The position numbers were made by a program, and so were the translations under genes. From the NCBI RefSeq assembly GCF_003668555.1, contig NZ_RCWN01000001.1:2455501-2519500 (forward strand): 64,000 nt of DNA. Direction: 5' to 3'. Source of the DNA: Notoacmeibacter ruber (lineage in GTDB: Bacteria > Pseudomonadota > Alphaproteobacteria > Rhizobiales > Rhizobiaceae). Below the pieces are notes generated by a model. That model searched no databases and was not told the origin of the DNA. It saw only the letters and a list, made by a program, of their open reading frames with translations. Below, piece by piece: positions 34,499 through 44,372 of this stretch. Every line of letters begins with the position of its first letter. The first letter of the stretch is position 1.

Positions 34499-35561
34499 GG
34501 GCTGATCCTGTCTTCTGAACGCTACGTATAAGAGCCGCAACAGCGCGGTAAAACTCGGTCGGAATAAGGGAATCGAGCGGCGCGACACGATAGAGCGAAC
34601 GCGCCAGCGGCACGTCTTCGAAAACCGGCACACCCGCTTCTTCGGCAACACGACGGATACGAAGGGCAACCTCATCGGTCCCCTTGGCGATGACGCGCGG
34701 CGCCGGGTCCTTTTCTGGGTTATAGCGCAGCGCAACGGCGAAGTGGGTGGGGTTGGCGACGACGAGCGTCGCTTCGGGAACGGCGGCCATCATGCGGCTG
34801 CGTGCCCTTGCCCTGGCGACGGCGCGAATGCGCGATTTCACCAGCGGGTCGCCTTCCGCCTGCTTGTGTTCTTCCTTCACCTCCTGCTTTGTCATGCGCA
34901 GATCGGCCTTCCACATCGTCTTGGAGACGGCAAAGTCGATCACGCCGATGATCAGCATGAAGATGAAGAGATAGGCGACCAGCATCTTGGCCGTCTGACC
35001 GAGCCCCGACAGCGACATCATCACGTCGAGATTGAGATAGGTCGGCAGTTCGGTCAGGCGCGATCGCAGGAGAACGCTGAGCAGCAAGGCGGCGAAGGAG
35101 AACTTGGCCACGGACTTGGCGAATTCGATAAGGCCCTTCTTGCCGAATATTTTGGTCCAGCCCTTCACTGGCGAAATGGAACTCCATTTCGGCCGAATAC
35201 GCTGCAAGACGGCACGGGGAGCGTTCTGGATGACCGATGCACCGATGCCTGCGACCATAAGGAGAAGAAAGAGCGGAAGGATCAGAGACGCGATCAGTGG
35301 CATGACGTGCCAGATCAGCCGTCTCAAATCTTCTGCCGTTCCGATCGGCACTCCGGCAGAGTTGTCCACGATATAAGCCAGATCGGTCGCGAAGCTGCCA
35401 ATCGAGCCTTCGGCGATCAGCAAAAGCCACAGCATGATCACACCAAGCGAGACAGCCAGCGTCGTCTCACGCGAAACGGCGGTCTGCCCTTTCTCGAGCG
35501 CATCGCGGATCCGTTTCTCGGTCGGATCCTCCGTTTTGCTGTCTTTGTCCTGCTCGCTCAT
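34485..35561 (-). CDS. flhB: Flagellar export switch protein FlhB
   Basis: FlhB controls the change of export specificity from rod-hook to filament proteins. The 358-residue protein has four membrane segments (about 30-215) and the cytoplasmic autocleavage motif NPTH in VVANPTHFAVALRY. The N-terminal KTEDPTEKRIRDALEKGQ is typical. It follows fliG after 22 bases. Confidence 0.97.
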   Translation of the reverse strand: MSEQDKDSKTEDPTEKRIRDALEKGQTAVSRETTLAVSLGVIMLWLLLIAEGSIGSFATDLAYIVDNSAGVPIGTAEDLRRLIWHVMPLIASLILPLFLLLMVAGIGASVIQNAPRAVLQRIRPKWSSISPVKGWTKIFGKKGLIEFAKSVAKFSFAALLLSVLLRSRLTELPTYLNLDVMMSLSGLGQTAKMLVAYLFIFMLIIGVIDFAVSKTMWKADLRMTKQEVKEEHKQAEGDPLVKSRIRAVARARARSRMMAAVPEATLVVANPTHFAVALRYNPEKDPAPRVIAKGTDEVALRIRRVAEEAGVPVFEDVPLARSLYRVAPLDSLIPTEFYRAVAALIRSVQKTGSAHAAY

Positions 35562-35583
35562 GCCTTATCCGGTCCGAGCTGCT

Positions 35584-36561
35584 CTAAGCCGTCTCATCAG
35601 AGGGGATGGTAATCTCCCCGTCATGGGCGCGTTTCAGGATATCGGCGACAATTCGGCGGCGGGCGGCCGTGACATCGGCTTCCCGCAGCGGCCTCGGAGA
35701 AGCCAGTTCGGCTTCGATCATACGGCGGTTGCGCTGACCGACAGCGCCCAGCACGCACTCCTTAACCTCTTCCGAAGCGCCTTTCAGCGCGAGAACCAGG
35801 CGTTCCTGTTCCATATCGTCGAAGATCGTCGAGAGCGCCGCCGAATCGAGGCGGATAACATCGTCGAAGCGGAACAGCTTGGATCGCACTGCGGCAAGGC
35901 GTTTCGGCGGCACCAGGCTCTTCAGATCATCCATCAGTTCATCGAGTTCTTCGCGCTCGAACTCGTTGAGCGCAGCCGCAACCGCTCCTGCCCTGTCGGT
36001 TCCATCGCTCTCGTCGCCGCCAAAGGCCTCTTCCAGCCGCGCCTCGATCAGCGTGACGACGGTCTCGCTGGGCGGCTTGGCGTCGATCATGAAGCCGATC
36101 ACCGTGCTGCGTCGTTCGCGCTCCAGCGACAGCAGGAGCCGAGCGACGAGCTGGTCCGGCAATCGTGAAAGCACATAAGCGATGACGAGTTCGCTTTCTT
36201 CGGACAGAAATTCGCCCAGTGGCTCGGGATCGGTTTTGGCCAATTGGCTCCAGATGGGAGCATTGTCATTATCGGCATTACCCAGCAGATCGACCAGGCC
36301 GTCTTCGCCGAACGAGTCGGCCAGCATCTCGGCGACCTTGGTGTCCAGCTCGTCCATGCCGGCACCGGTGACGAACATGTTCTCGAAGTCGCGGACGACT
36401 TCGGCAAGGTCGTCCTCGGTCAGGCGGGACATGGTGCGCGCGCACTCCGCCATATGACGAAGTTCGTCCGGCTGGAAGTTGCGAATGAACTCCTTGCCGC
36501 GTTCCTTCCCCATAGCCATGATTACGGCAATGGCCCGGTGCGTGTCGATCAGCTGGATCAT
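35584..36561 (-). CDS. fliG: Flagellar motor switch protein FliG
   Basis: FliG contacts the stator and the MS-ring. The 325-residue protein has the middle EELDELMDDLKSL-like segment, and the C-terminal torque region with FDDVIRLDSAALSTIFDDME and the LKGA motif before EVKECVLGAVGQR. Length and order (motA-fliM-fliN-fliG) match the rhizobial operon. Confidence 0.95.
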   Translation of the reverse strand: MIQLIDTHRAIAVIMAMGKERGKEFIRNFQPDELRHMAECARTMSRLTEDDLAEVVRDFENMFVTGAGMDELDTKVAEMLADSFGEDGLVDLLGNADNDNAPIWSQLAKTDPEPLGEFLSEESELVIAYVLSRLPDQLVARLLLSLERERRSTVIGFMIDAKPPSETVVTLIEARLEEAFGGDESDGTDRAGAVAAALNEFEREELDELMDDLKSLVPPKRLAAVRSKLFRFDDVIRLDSAALSTIFDDMEQERLVLALKGASEEVKECVLGAVGQRNRRMIEAELASPRPLREADVTAARRRIVADILKRAHDGEITIPSDETA

Positions 36562-36575
36562 CGGTTCCGCAGACT

Positions 36576-36941
36576 TTAGAGGTCGTCGCTACCCTCGATA
36601 GAGAGGATCTTCAGCCCGTAGGCTGTCGGCTCACCCTCCAGAGCGATCAGTTCGGCCGTGCCGATCTTGGTTTCATTCACCACCAGATCGATGGGCTCGC
36701 CGATCATCTTGTTGAGGGAGAGCACCTGGCCCGGCCCGACACGGCCCAGCTCGGCCACGGTCATCTCGATCCGTCCGAGAATGACTTCCACCTCAAGCGG
36801 AATATTCTGAATGGCGATCGGCGAACGCGGTCGACCGGCTGCGGAAGCGGCCGGATCGGCCTGCCCGTCCCCCATTTCAACGGCCGCGCCCATCTGGCTC
36901 ATATGTTCACTCAATTCTTCCTGAAGACTTTCCAGTCCCAT
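36576..36941 (-). CDS. fliN: Flagellar motor switch protein FliN
   Basis: FliN forms the lower C-ring. The surface-presentation domain is seen at about residues 45-115 with IPLEVEVILGR, LGRVGPGQVLSL and PIDLVVNETKIGTAEL. The ATG at 36941 gives 121 residues; a GTG at 36950 is closer to GAGAGGG and is an equally good start. Confidence 0.95.
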   Translation of the reverse strand: MGLESLQEELSEHMSQMGAAVEMGDGQADPAASAAGRPRSPIAIQNIPLEVEVILGRIEMTVAELGRVGPGQVLSLNKMIGEPIDLVVNETKIGTAELIALEGEPTAYGLKILSIEGSDDL

Positions 36942-36986
36942 GGCTTTCACCCGTCCCTCTCTGAAAGCGATCGTCCGCCGAACTGT

Positions 36987-37898
36987 TCAGTCCGCGACAT
37001 CCTCATTGACCCGTATACAGTAATGATCGCCGCTCTTGCCGACCCGCGCCGTCGCGAGCACTTCCTGTCCAATCTGCATGATGCAATTGGAGAAGGCCGC
37101 ATCGGCGAGCGGAATGACGCTACCCACCTCGAGCGCTTCGATCTCGCGATAGGACAGCATGCCGCCGGACAGACGAATCGTCGCTTCGACCTTCAGACTG
37201 CCGAAGCGCGGCGCATTGGCATCGTGCGGGGAAGATGCCTTGTGGGCGCTGGTTGCGGCCGCCGACGGTGCAGGCTGATAGAGAGGCAGACGGTCTGCCG
37301 GGATCGCCAGCTGCATCATACCATCGCGCTCACCGACACTCATCGTGAAGCGCAAGACCAGCACCCGCTTGTCCTTGACCGCGGAAAGATCGGCATCATC
37401 CGGCCGGCCGAGACTCGGCATCCCGATTTCGTGCTTTGTTTCCTTTGCGATGGCGACAACCAGATCGCGCCACAGCATGTCGCAGATGGACTGCTCGATG
37501 CGTGTCAGCGGCTTCTCGCCCTTGTCCATATGCGCCGAAATCGTACCGCCAAGCAGGAGTGTGGCGACATCGCGGATCGACTGCATTTCCATCGTCGCCA
37601 GAAGCGAGGGCGCGGGGTCTTCGCCCTCTTCGCCAGCTTCGGAAAGGCACCTTACCATCATGCCCTGCCCCGGCTGCTCCGCAGACCATGCGCCGATCTC
37701 CGTCCGCGTCGCGCTTTCGAAATGGAAGCGTGCCAGCCCCGCAATATCCGGCCCGAGATCACGGCCCATGGCATGGGCCAGACTCCGCCCCAGCCGATCA
37801 TCCTGATCGGACGTATCCCGCGCCACGGTGGTCCGCGCCTGCAAAGCCTCGACAAAGCGCGAGAGGCTTTCCGTTTTGTTCAACGTATTGACGCTCAT
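36987..37898 (-). CDS. fliM: Flagellar motor switch protein FliM
   Basis: FliM binds phosphorylated CheY and forms the C-ring wall. The 303-residue protein is divergent, as rhizobial FliM usually is, with LTRIEQSICDMLWRDLV in the middle domain and a C-terminal FliN-like domain (KVEATIRLSGGMLSYREIEAL). It overlaps the motA stop by four bases (ATGA). Confidence 0.93.
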   Translation of the reverse strand: MSVNTLNKTESLSRFVEALQARTTVARDTSDQDDRLGRSLAHAMGRDLGPDIAGLARFHFESATRTEIGAWSAEQPGQGMMVRCLSEAGEEGEDPAPSLLATMEMQSIRDVATLLLGGTISAHMDKGEKPLTRIEQSICDMLWRDLVVAIAKETKHEIGMPSLGRPDDADLSAVKDKRVLVLRFTMSVGERDGMMQLAIPADRLPLYQPAPSAAATSAHKASSPHDANAPRFGSLKVEATIRLSGGMLSYREIEALEVGSVIPLADAAFSNCIMQIGQEVLATARVGKSGDHYCIRVNEDVAD

Positions 37899-38758
37899 GC
37901 GACGACTCCTGCTGTGACGGTCGCTTCCTCGACCGCATTGATGGAAGGACGGTCATGCGAAGCGATGGCCTTGCGGCCAAACTCCAGCGCGACCTGGGGT
38001 ACAGATCCGTTCATGTGCGCAATCAGCGTCTGCTTGGCGACGAAGTATTTGCGCATCTTCTTGTCGCGGATCAGCTTCACCTTCGCAGCGAGTGGTCCGA
38101 CGATGGCATAGGAGGCAAAGATGCCGATAAAGGTGCCGACCAGCGCGGCGCCAATCAAACCGCCCAGCACTTCAGGCGTTGAGTTGATTTTCCCCATCGC
38201 CTTGACCACACCGAGAACGGCGGCGACGATCCCGAGTGCCGGCAGGCCGTCAGCCACCGCCTGCAGGGCGTGATACCCTTTCAGGGCATCATGACGGACC
38301 GTCTGGATTTCCTCTTCCATCAGCGCTTCGACCTCATGCGGGCGCGCATTGCCCACCATGATGAGGCGCAGATAGTCGCAGATGAAGTTGCGAAACTCGG
38401 TATTCTTCTGGATGGTTGGATAGGCTTCGAAGATCGGACTGCTGTCCGGGTTGTCGATATGATTCTCGAATTCGCTCTTGGGCCGGTCCTTCAGCTGCCT
38501 CAGGAGCGTGTAGAGAAGGCTGAGCATATCGAGGTAATCTTGTTCTTTCGGCGCCTTGCCGCTGAACGCTTCCATCAGCGAGCGGCCCGTATCCTTGACG
38601 ACCGACAGCGGGTTGGCCACCAGGAATGTGCCGAAGGCGGCCCCACCGATGATGACCACCTCCCACGGCTGTATGAGGACCGACAGATGGCCGCCCATGG
38701 CCATATAGCCGCCGATCACGCAGCCAAGCGTAACAATTATACCGAGTAGGACACCCAA
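37895..38758 (-). CDS. motA: Flagellar stator protein MotA, TTG start
   Basis: MotA forms the proton channel with MotB. The 287-residue protein has four membrane segments and starts with GIIVTLGCVIGGYMAMGGHL. The TTG at 38758 is chosen because GGAGAAA lies before it and it matches the family N-terminus; the ATG at 38893 would add 45 unrelated residues that cross the promoter element. RPHEVEALMEEEI and the PALGIVAAVLGVVKAMG segment are typical. It heads motA-fliM-fliN-fliG-flhB and diverges from the DUF1217-flgF operon. Confidence 0.95.
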   Translation of the reverse strand: MGVLLGIIVTLGCVIGGYMAMGGHLSVLIQPWEVVIIGGAAFGTFLVANPLSVVKDTGRSLMEAFSGKAPKEQDYLDMLSLLYTLLRQLKDRPKSEFENHIDNPDSSPIFEAYPTIQKNTEFRNFICDYLRLIMVGNARPHEVEALMEEEIQTVRHDALKGYHALQAVADGLPALGIVAAVLGVVKAMGKINSTPEVLGGLIGAALVGTFIGIFASYAIVGPLAAKVKLIRDKKMRKYFVAKQTLIAHMNGSVPQVALEFGRKAIASHDRPSINAVEEATVTAGVVA

Positions 38759-38799
38759 GGCTTTTCTCCGAAGGGGCGAAAGGTCGTCTGACTTGACGG

Positions 38800-38816
38800 T
38801 AGGGAGGTTTCCTTGC
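38800..38816 (-). promoter_or_regulatory. CAAG-N7-NCCTA flagellar promoter element before motA
   Basis: On the minus strand GCAAGGAAACCTCCCTA ends 41 bases before the motA TTG, matching the elements before flhA, flgB, fliF and flgE. Confidence 0.55.
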
Positions 38817-38949
38817 GCCGGGCTGGACGGGTGAAAGAACTGCTCACCCGAAAAGGGCGCTCTTGCCGGGTCAGGCTCGCGCAAGGACGGCAATCAATAT
38901 TGCGGGCTGGACGTGCCGTTTGCCGTCATATGGTTCCAGGAATGCGATC

Positions 38950-39720
38950 ATGCTCAGCACCTACGCCGCCTACCAGCTGACCACTCAGAACATCGACCGC
39001 TCGCTCGGCATTGTGAAAAATGATCCGATGGTCGGGCGGGAGACCGAGTACTATCTGGAGAATATCGGCAACATCAAATCGGCCGAGGAATTCGTCAATG
39101 ACGGTCGCATCTTCCAATACGCGATGAAGGCTTTCGGCCTTGAAGACATGAACTATGCCAAGGCCTTCATGCGAAAGGTTCTGGAAGAGGGCACGGACGA
39201 CAAGACCGCTTTCGCCAACCGGTTGGCCGACAATCGCTACATCGAATTCGCCGAAACCTTCAACTTCGCACGCTACGGCGAGACGGCGACAACCTTCACA
39301 CGGGCGCAGCAGGGGACGGTCGACCTCTACATGCGCCAGACGCTCGAAGAGAACGAGGGCGAGAAGAACGAAGCCGTGCGCCTGGCGATGTATTTCGAAC
39401 GGAAAGCGCCCGATCTGCAAAGCGTGACCGGCATCCTTGCCGACTCGGCCCTGTCCACTGTGGTGCGCACAATTCTGGGTATGCCGGAAGCGACGGCGAC
39501 GCTCAACATCGACAAGCAGATCGAGATGCTCGAGGGGCGCATCGACATTGCCGACTTCCAGGATCCCGACAAGCTGGCCGGCATGATCGAGCGCTTCTCG
39601 GCCATGTGGGACATGAACAATGGCGGCGGGGCTGCCGAAGCCGAGGTGGGTCTCCTTTTCGGCAATGCCGGTGCAACGACCCTCTCCGCCGACATGCTGA
39701 TGTCGCTCCTGACGAGATGA
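38950..39720 (+). CDS. DUF1217-type flagellar protein
   Basis: The 256-residue protein resembles the DUF1217 family found next to flgF in rhizobia, with LGIVKNDPMVGRETEYYLEN near the start and a repeat-like region of helices. Its biochemical role is not known to me. The ATG at 38950 follows AGGAA; the longer frame to 38863 is not supported. It ends 14 bases before flgF. Confidence 0.8.
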   Translation: MLSTYAAYQLTTQNIDRSLGIVKNDPMVGRETEYYLENIGNIKSAEEFVNDGRIFQYAMKAFGLEDMNYAKAFMRKVLEEGTDDKTAFANRLADNRYIEFAETFNFARYGETATTFTRAQQGTVDLYMRQTLEENEGEKNEAVRLAMYFERKAPDLQSVTGILADSALSTVVRTILGMPEATATLNIDKQIEMLEGRIDIADFQDPDKLAGMIERFSAMWDMNNGGGAAEAEVGLLFGNAGATTLSADMLMSLLTR

Positions 39721-39734
39721 GGTGAATTGCCGGC

Positions 39735-40460
39735 ATGATGAAGGACAGTCTCTATATCGGCCTTTCCGCCCAGATGGCGATCGAGAAGCGCATGGAGACG
39801 CTTGCCGACAATGTGGCCAATGTGAATACGGTCGGCTTCCGAGCCACCCGCGTCCGGTTCGAAGAGGCCCTTTCGCGCACCGAAACCGGCGAGAACTCGT
39901 TCGTCAAGGAAGGCGGCAACTTCGTCGACAACCGTAATGGCGCACTCACCGAGACGGGCAACACGCTCGACTTCGCCATTCGTGGCGATAGCTGGTTTGG
40001 CGTCCAGTCCAGCCAGGGTATGGTTCTGACACGTGATGGTCGCTTCACGATCAGCAATAATGGCGAACTGCAGACACTCAACGGCCAGCCTGTTCTCGAT
40101 GCTGGCGGCGCGCCGATCCTGATCGACGGAGCAGCCGGGCCGGTCGATTCCGGGCAGGATGGTGTCCTCTACCAGAATGGCCGCATCGTCGGCTCGCTCG
40201 GCCTGTTCGAATATATTCCGGAAGACGGCATCAACCGCGCCGAAGGCTCGGCGATCGTTCCGACATCAGCCCCCCAGCCGATCGTCGATCGCAATGATGC
40301 GGGTGTGGTTCAGGGTTTCATCGAGGAATCCAACGTCGACCCTGTTCGCGAAATGACCCAGCTCATTTCCCTCCAGCGCCGCTTCGAATCCATCAACAGC
40401 CTTCTGACGCGCAACAACAGCAATAAGGATGAGGCCGTGAAATTCCTGGGTGGCCAGTGA
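39735..40460 (+). CDS. flgF: Flagellar proximal rod protein FlgF
   Basis: FlgF is part of the proximal rod. The 241 residues show the N-terminal rod motif (METLADNVANVNTVGFRAT), the central LTRDGRFTI and the C-terminal EESNVDPVREMTQLISLQRR. Two adjacent ATGs are present; the first is used. It overlaps fliI by four bases. Confidence 0.95.
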   Translation: MMKDSLYIGLSAQMAIEKRMETLADNVANVNTVGFRATRVRFEEALSRTETGENSFVKEGGNFVDNRNGALTETGNTLDFAIRGDSWFGVQSSQGMVLTRDGRFTISNNGELQTLNGQPVLDAGGAPILIDGAAGPVDSGQDGVLYQNGRIVGSLGLFEYIPEDGINRAEGSAIVPTSAPQPIVDRNDAGVVQGFIEESNVDPVREMTQLISLQRRFESINSLLTRNNSNKDEAVKFLGGQ

Positions 40461-41893
40461 CGGACCATTCGGGCCTTCAAGCGCTTGCCGCCTTTGCTGT
40501 CGAGGCCGCCCCGGTGGCCCGAGAGGCGGGCAGAGTGGTTGCCATCGCCGCTGGCCAATTGCGTATCCGTGGTCTCGGCAACAGCGTGAGTCTGGGCGAA
40601 TGTCTCGTCTGCCAGACCCAAGACGGGCCAGTGCCGCTTCAGGTGGTCCGCATCGACAGCAGCGATATCCGCGCCGCGCCTTTTCTCGATGGTTTCCGAA
40701 TCCGGCGCGACGACATCGTGTTGCGCGCGCCGCCGCATACCGGATGTCCGGACGAGGCTTGGAAAGGCAGGGTCCTCGACGGGCTGGGCTCGGCAATCGA
40801 CGGCGGTCCCGCCATCGTCGGCGAAACGGCGGAGGAGCCGCCGGTCGCGCAAGGCCGTTCGCAGCGTATTCTCTCGGCCTGTCGGGTCGACGAGGCGTTC
40901 CGGACCGGCGTGGCGGCCATCGATGTCTTCACGCCTCTCTGCTACGGCCAGCGTCTTGGCATCTTTGCCGGCTCGGGCGTCGGTAAATCCACCTTGCTTT
41001 CCATGCTGGCCAATTCCGGCGCCTTCGACGCGGTGGTCATCGGGCTGATCGGCGAGCGAACGCGTGAAGCTCGCGAATTCATGACCGAAACGCTTCAGGA
41101 TGAAGCGCGCCAGAAGGCGATTACCATCGTCGCCACCAGCGATGAAACTGCCCTGATGCGAACGCGCGCGGCGGAACTGACCATGACCACGGCGGAGTGG
41201 TACCGCGACAGGGGCAAGCGTGTCCTCGTCCTTTTCGATTCGGTCACCCGATATGCTCACGCGCTGCGCGAGATCGGCATTGCCCTCGGCGAAGCGCCAA
41301 TCGCCCGCGGTTATCCGCCCAGTGTCTTCGCCGCCCTTCCCAAGCTGATGGAACGGGGAGGCCCGGCGCTCAACGGGTCGGGCGGTTCCATCACGATGAT
41401 CGCCACGGTGCTCGTCGATGGCGACGAACACAATGAACCGATCGGCGACACCCTGCGCGGCATCCTCGACGGCCATGTCGTGCTGTCGCGCGCCATCGCG
41501 GCGGAGGGACGTTACCCACCCGTCGATGTGACCCAATCGCTTTCACGCCTGGCTTTGCGGGCGTGGTCCAAGGAACATCGCCTCTTCGTCTCGGAGCTGA
41601 AAGCGCTGATTGCACGCTACGAGGAAACGCAGGATCTGCGGCTTCTGGGCGGCTGGCGACCGGGCGCGGACCCCTTCCTCGACAAGGCAGTCGAGATGGT
41701 TCCCGTCATCTACGATTCCATTCGGCAAAGCCCGGGCGACGTCGGCCCGCTCGATCCGTTCGACGCGATCGCCCGGCGCCTGAAATCGGTGGCCGAATCC
41801 AAGACAGAGGAAAAGAAAAATGCTGCTTTCTCGACAGCGAAAGGCCAAGGCGCCTCGTCATTCGGGGCGACCTCTGCTTTCATGGGTGGGTGA
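40457..41893 (+). CDS. fliI: Flagellum-specific export ATPase FliI
   Basis: FliI energises flagellar export with FliH and FliJ. The 478 residues have the Walker A motif GSGVGKST at 172-179, GLIGERTREAREF, the Walker B VLVLFDSVTRYA and RGYPPSVFAALPKLMERGG. The C-terminus overlaps the next gene by 74 bases in another frame. Confidence 0.97.
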   Translation: MTDHSGLQALAAFAVEAAPVAREAGRVVAIAAGQLRIRGLGNSVSLGECLVCQTQDGPVPLQVVRIDSSDIRAAPFLDGFRIRRDDIVLRAPPHTGCPDEAWKGRVLDGLGSAIDGGPAIVGETAEEPPVAQGRSQRILSACRVDEAFRTGVAAIDVFTPLCYGQRLGIFAGSGVGKSTLLSMLANSGAFDAVVIGLIGERTREAREFMTETLQDEARQKAITIVATSDETALMRTRAAELTMTTAEWYRDRGKRVLVLFDSVTRYAHALREIGIALGEAPIARGYPPSVFAALPKLMERGGPALNGSGGSITMIATVLVDGDEHNEPIGDTLRGILDGHVVLSRAIAAEGRYPPVDVTQSLSRLALRAWSKEHRLFVSELKALIARYEETQDLRLLGGWRPGADPFLDKAVEMVPVIYDSIRQSPGDVGPLDPFDAIARRLKSVAESKTEEKKNAAFSTAKGQGASSFGATSAFMGG

Positions 41894-42452
41894 TGGCCTG
41901 CTCGCCTTGAGCGGAACGGGTATTGCCGCCGCCGCCGCGGCGCTACCGTTCTTCGTGGCGGCTCATCCCGATAGCTTCGGGCCGCCGGAATTGCGCTACG
42001 AGCCGCTCGTCATCGATTTGGCGAGCGCCGAGACGATCCGTGAAGAAGCCGGAACGGACCTGAAGCAGCGGGCTATCCTCGCAACGCCTTATGATGATGT
42101 TTCGGTTGGCTCCGTTTTTCCTTCATCCGAGGCCAAGGCGACCTTTCGCAAGAACGAGCCGATCTCGCCCTACTCGCCATTCCAGACGTCGAATGCTTTT
42201 GGAGACTGGCAACGTGACCGCGTGACCTCGACGCGCCGCGCGATCGCCTTCCATAATGGGCGTGCGGCGGTGGTCGACGGTGGGACCGTAAGGATGGTCC
42301 GCAAAGGATCGATTCTTGCGGATGGACGACATGTCAGTTCCGTACGGGGACGGCGCGACGAAGTGTTGCTGCTCTTCGAGGATGGCAGCCTGGAGACGCT
42401 GCCCATTTCCCGCTATCCCATCGGCCAGTCCGCGCAAGCTACGCGCAAGTAA
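41820..42452 (+). CDS. Membrane-anchored protein between fliI and flgB, function unknown
   Basis: The 210-residue protein has a basic N-terminus (RQRKAKAPRHSGR) and one hydrophobic segment near residues 24-46 (LLALSGTGIAAAAAALPFF), then a soluble domain ending in beta-strand-like repeats (VDGGTVRMVRKGSILADGRH). S. meliloti has an uncharacterised gene at the same place. The ATG at 41820 follows AGAGGA and makes the gene overlap fliI by 74 bases; a GTG near 41886 would avoid most of this. Confidence 0.7.
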   Translation: MLLSRQRKAKAPRHSGRPLLSWVGDGLLALSGTGIAAAAAALPFFVAAHPDSFGPPELRYEPLVIDLASAETIREEAGTDLKQRAILATPYDDVSVGSVFPSSEAKATFRKNEPISPYSPFQTSNAFGDWQRDRVTSTRRAIAFHNGRAAVVDGGTVRMVRKGSILADGRHVSSVRGRRDEVLLLFEDGSLETLPISRYPIGQSAQATRK

Positions 42453-42461
42453 GGCCGCCTA
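42445..42461 (+). promoter_or_regulatory. CAAG-N7-NCCTA flagellar promoter element before flgB
   Basis: GCAAGTAAGGCCGCCTA ends 25 bases before flgB and overlaps the stop codon of the upstream gene. A second CGCGCAAG lies 11 bases upstream (42431-42438). Confidence 0.6.
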
Positions 42462-42486
42462 GGGTGCTTTTCGAAAGGAAAGCGCC

Positions 42487-42852
42487 ATGTCTTCTCTGCC
42501 GATCTTCTCACTGGCATCAAAGCACGCCGAGTGGCTGACGATCCGCCAGCAGACGGTGGCCAATAATATCGCAAACGCGGAAACGCCCGACTACAAGGCT
42601 TCCGAGGTTTCGCCGTTTCAGGCCGTCCTGGAAGACACGTCGAGCACGCTTCGCCGCACCAATCCGCTCCATCTGACGAGCGGCGGCAATGTTGCCGGCA
42701 AATATGGCACCGCCGAAGTCCAGCAGACCGAGAACAGCGTCTCCATCGAGAAGGAGATCGTCGAGCAGACCGAACTGCGCCAGTCCTACGAGCTCAACAC
42801 TTCGATCGCCAAAGCCTTCCACCGAATGATTCTCTCCGTCGCGAAGCCCTGA
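42487..42852 (+). CDS. flgB: Flagellar proximal rod protein FlgB
   Basis: The 121-residue rod protein has the family motif [20 protein letters not shown] near the start and a C-terminal helix with [14 protein letters not shown]. It heads flgB-flgC-fliE-flgG-flgA-flgI-motE-flgH-fliL-fliP and has a GAAAGGAAAG ribosome-binding site. Confidence 0.96.
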   Translation: MSSLPIFSLASKHAEWLTIRQQTVANNIANAETPDYKASEVSPFQAVLEDTSSTLRRTNPLHLTSGGNVAGKYGTAEVQQTENSVSIEKEIVEQTELRQSYELNTSIAKAFHRMILSVAKP

Positions 42853-42854
42853 TC

Positions 42855-43271
42855 ATGGATCCTCTTCTCTCCTCCCTTCGCGTCTCGTCATCCGGCCTTG
42901 AAGCACAAAGCCAGCGGCTGAAGATCGTCTCGGAGAATATAGCAAACGCCAATTCCACGGCATCGGTACCGGACGGCGACCCGTTTCGCCGCAAGACAGT
43001 CAGTTTCCAGTCCGAGATGGACAGAACGAGCGGCGCGGTCAACGTCAACGTCTCCGAAGTCGGACGCGATAACAGCGACTTCCCGCTGGAGTTCGACCCC
43101 GGCAACCCCGCGGCGAACGCCGAGGGGTATGTGAAGCTGCCCAATGTCAACGTGCTGGTCGAGATGACCGACATGCGTGAAGCCAACCAATCCTATGAGG
43201 CCAACCTCCAGGTCATGCGTCAGGTCCGCGAACTGGTCTCGCTCACTATCGATATGATGAATTCGCGATGA
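42855..43271 (+). CDS. flgC: Flagellar proximal rod protein FlgC
   Basis: The 138-residue rod protein has [20 protein letters not shown] at the N-terminus, [20 protein letters not shown] and the C-terminal [13 protein letters not shown]. It follows flgB after two bases and overlaps fliE by four. Confidence 0.96.
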   Translation: MDPLLSSLRVSSSGLEAQSQRLKIVSENIANANSTASVPDGDPFRRKTVSFQSEMDRTSGAVNVNVSEVGRDNSDFPLEFDPGNPAANAEGYVKLPNVNVLVEMTDMREANQSYEANLQVMRQVRELVSLTIDMMNSR

Positions 43272-43567
43272 TCGAGAGCCTTTCCGCCATTGCCGCCGCC
43301 CGTCTCGGCCCGCTTGCCGAAACAACGCCGACGACCTCCACCGTCAAGCCGGGCGATTTCGCCAGCGCGCTCGCCGAGGGCGCGAACAACATGGCCGACC
43401 AGATCGCCCAGGCCGACAAGACATCCATGGCCGCACTTTCCGGCCAGGCCGGCCCCCGCGAAGTGGCGGAGACGGTCATGACAGCCGAACAATCCCTGCA
43501 AACGGCGATTGCGGTACGCGACAAGCTCGTCAACGCGTTCCTCGACATCAGCCGGATGCAGATCTGA
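43268..43567 (+). CDS. fliE: Flagellar hook-basal body protein FliE
   Basis: FliE joins the MS-ring to the rod. The 99-residue protein has the C-terminal [20 protein letters not shown] and a final LDISRMQI, both typical. The ATG overlaps the flgC stop. Confidence 0.93.
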   Translation: MIESLSAIAAARLGPLAETTPTTSTVKPGDFASALAEGANNMADQIAQADKTSMAALSGQAGPREVAETVMTAEQSLQTAIAVRDKLVNAFLDISRMQI

Positions 43568-43579
43568 GGAGACTGACCC

Positions 43580-44368
43580 ATGCGCGCCCTCTCCATTGCA
43601 GCGACCGGCATGACCGCCCAGCAAACCAATCTGGAAGTCATCGCCAACAACGTCGCGAACATCAACACGACCGGCTTCAAGCGGGCGCGAGCGGAATTTA
43701 CCGATCTGCTCTACCAGACCGAACGGATGAAGGGCTCCGCCGCGCGGGCCGACACCGGCGTTATTCCGGAAGGCGCCCATCTCGGCCTCGGCGTCCGTAG
43801 CGCTGCGATCCGCAATGTGCATGAACAGGGCACGCTCGAGAACACGGGCAATGCGCTCGACGTCGCTCTGAATGGCAAGGGCTGGTTCGTCATCACCGGT
43901 GCCAATGACGAGACGCTCTACACCCGCGCCGGCGCGTTCAACACCAATGCAGAAGGTCAGCTCGTCATGCCCAACGGCATGCCGCTGGCCGCTGGCATTA
44001 CCCTGCCAGCCGACGCCGTCGCCATTTCGATCAGCGAAAGCGGGCAGGTCTTCGCGCAGATCGACGGCCAGAACGAGTTGCAGGAAGTCGGCCAGATCAC
44101 ACTGGCGAGCTTTGCCAACGAGGCCGGTCTGATCCCCCTTGGAGACAACCTCTTCCGGCAGTCCGAAGCGTCAGGCGAACCGGTGGCGGGTGTGCCGGGC
44201 GATCCGGGCTTCGGCACGGTCCGCCAAGGCTATCTGGAAAGCTCCAACGTCGATCCGGTCAAGGAAATCACGGCACTGATCGCTGCTCAGCGCGGCTACG
44301 AAATGAATTCGAAAGTCATTCAGGCGGCCGATGACATGGCCGGAACCGTGGCGCGAAATCTGAGATAA
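43580..44368 (+). CDS. flgG: Flagellar distal rod protein FlgG
   Basis: The 262-residue rod protein has [32 protein letters not shown] and the C-terminal [20 protein letters not shown]. Length and motifs are normal for FlgG. Confidence 0.97.
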   Translation: MRALSIAATGMTAQQTNLEVIANNVANINTTGFKRARAEFTDLLYQTERMKGSAARADTGVIPEGAHLGLGVRSAAIRNVHEQGTLENTGNALDVALNGKGWFVITGANDETLYTRAGAFNTNAEGQLVMPNGMPLAAGITLPADAVAISISESGQVFAQIDGQNELQEVGQITLASFANEAGLIPLGDNLFRQSEASGEPVAGVPGDPGFGTVRQGYLESSNVDPVKEITALIAAQRGYEMNSKVIQAADDMAGTVARNLR

Positions 44369-44372
44369 TGTG

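Noticed and set aside
36903..38111. 402-residue plus-strand frame opposite fliN, fliM and motA
   Set aside because: It crosses three certain genes of the opposite strand.
40310..41536. 408-residue minus-strand frame opposite flgF and fliI
   Set aside because: FliI has intact ATPase motifs on the plus strand; the minus frame is a composition effect.
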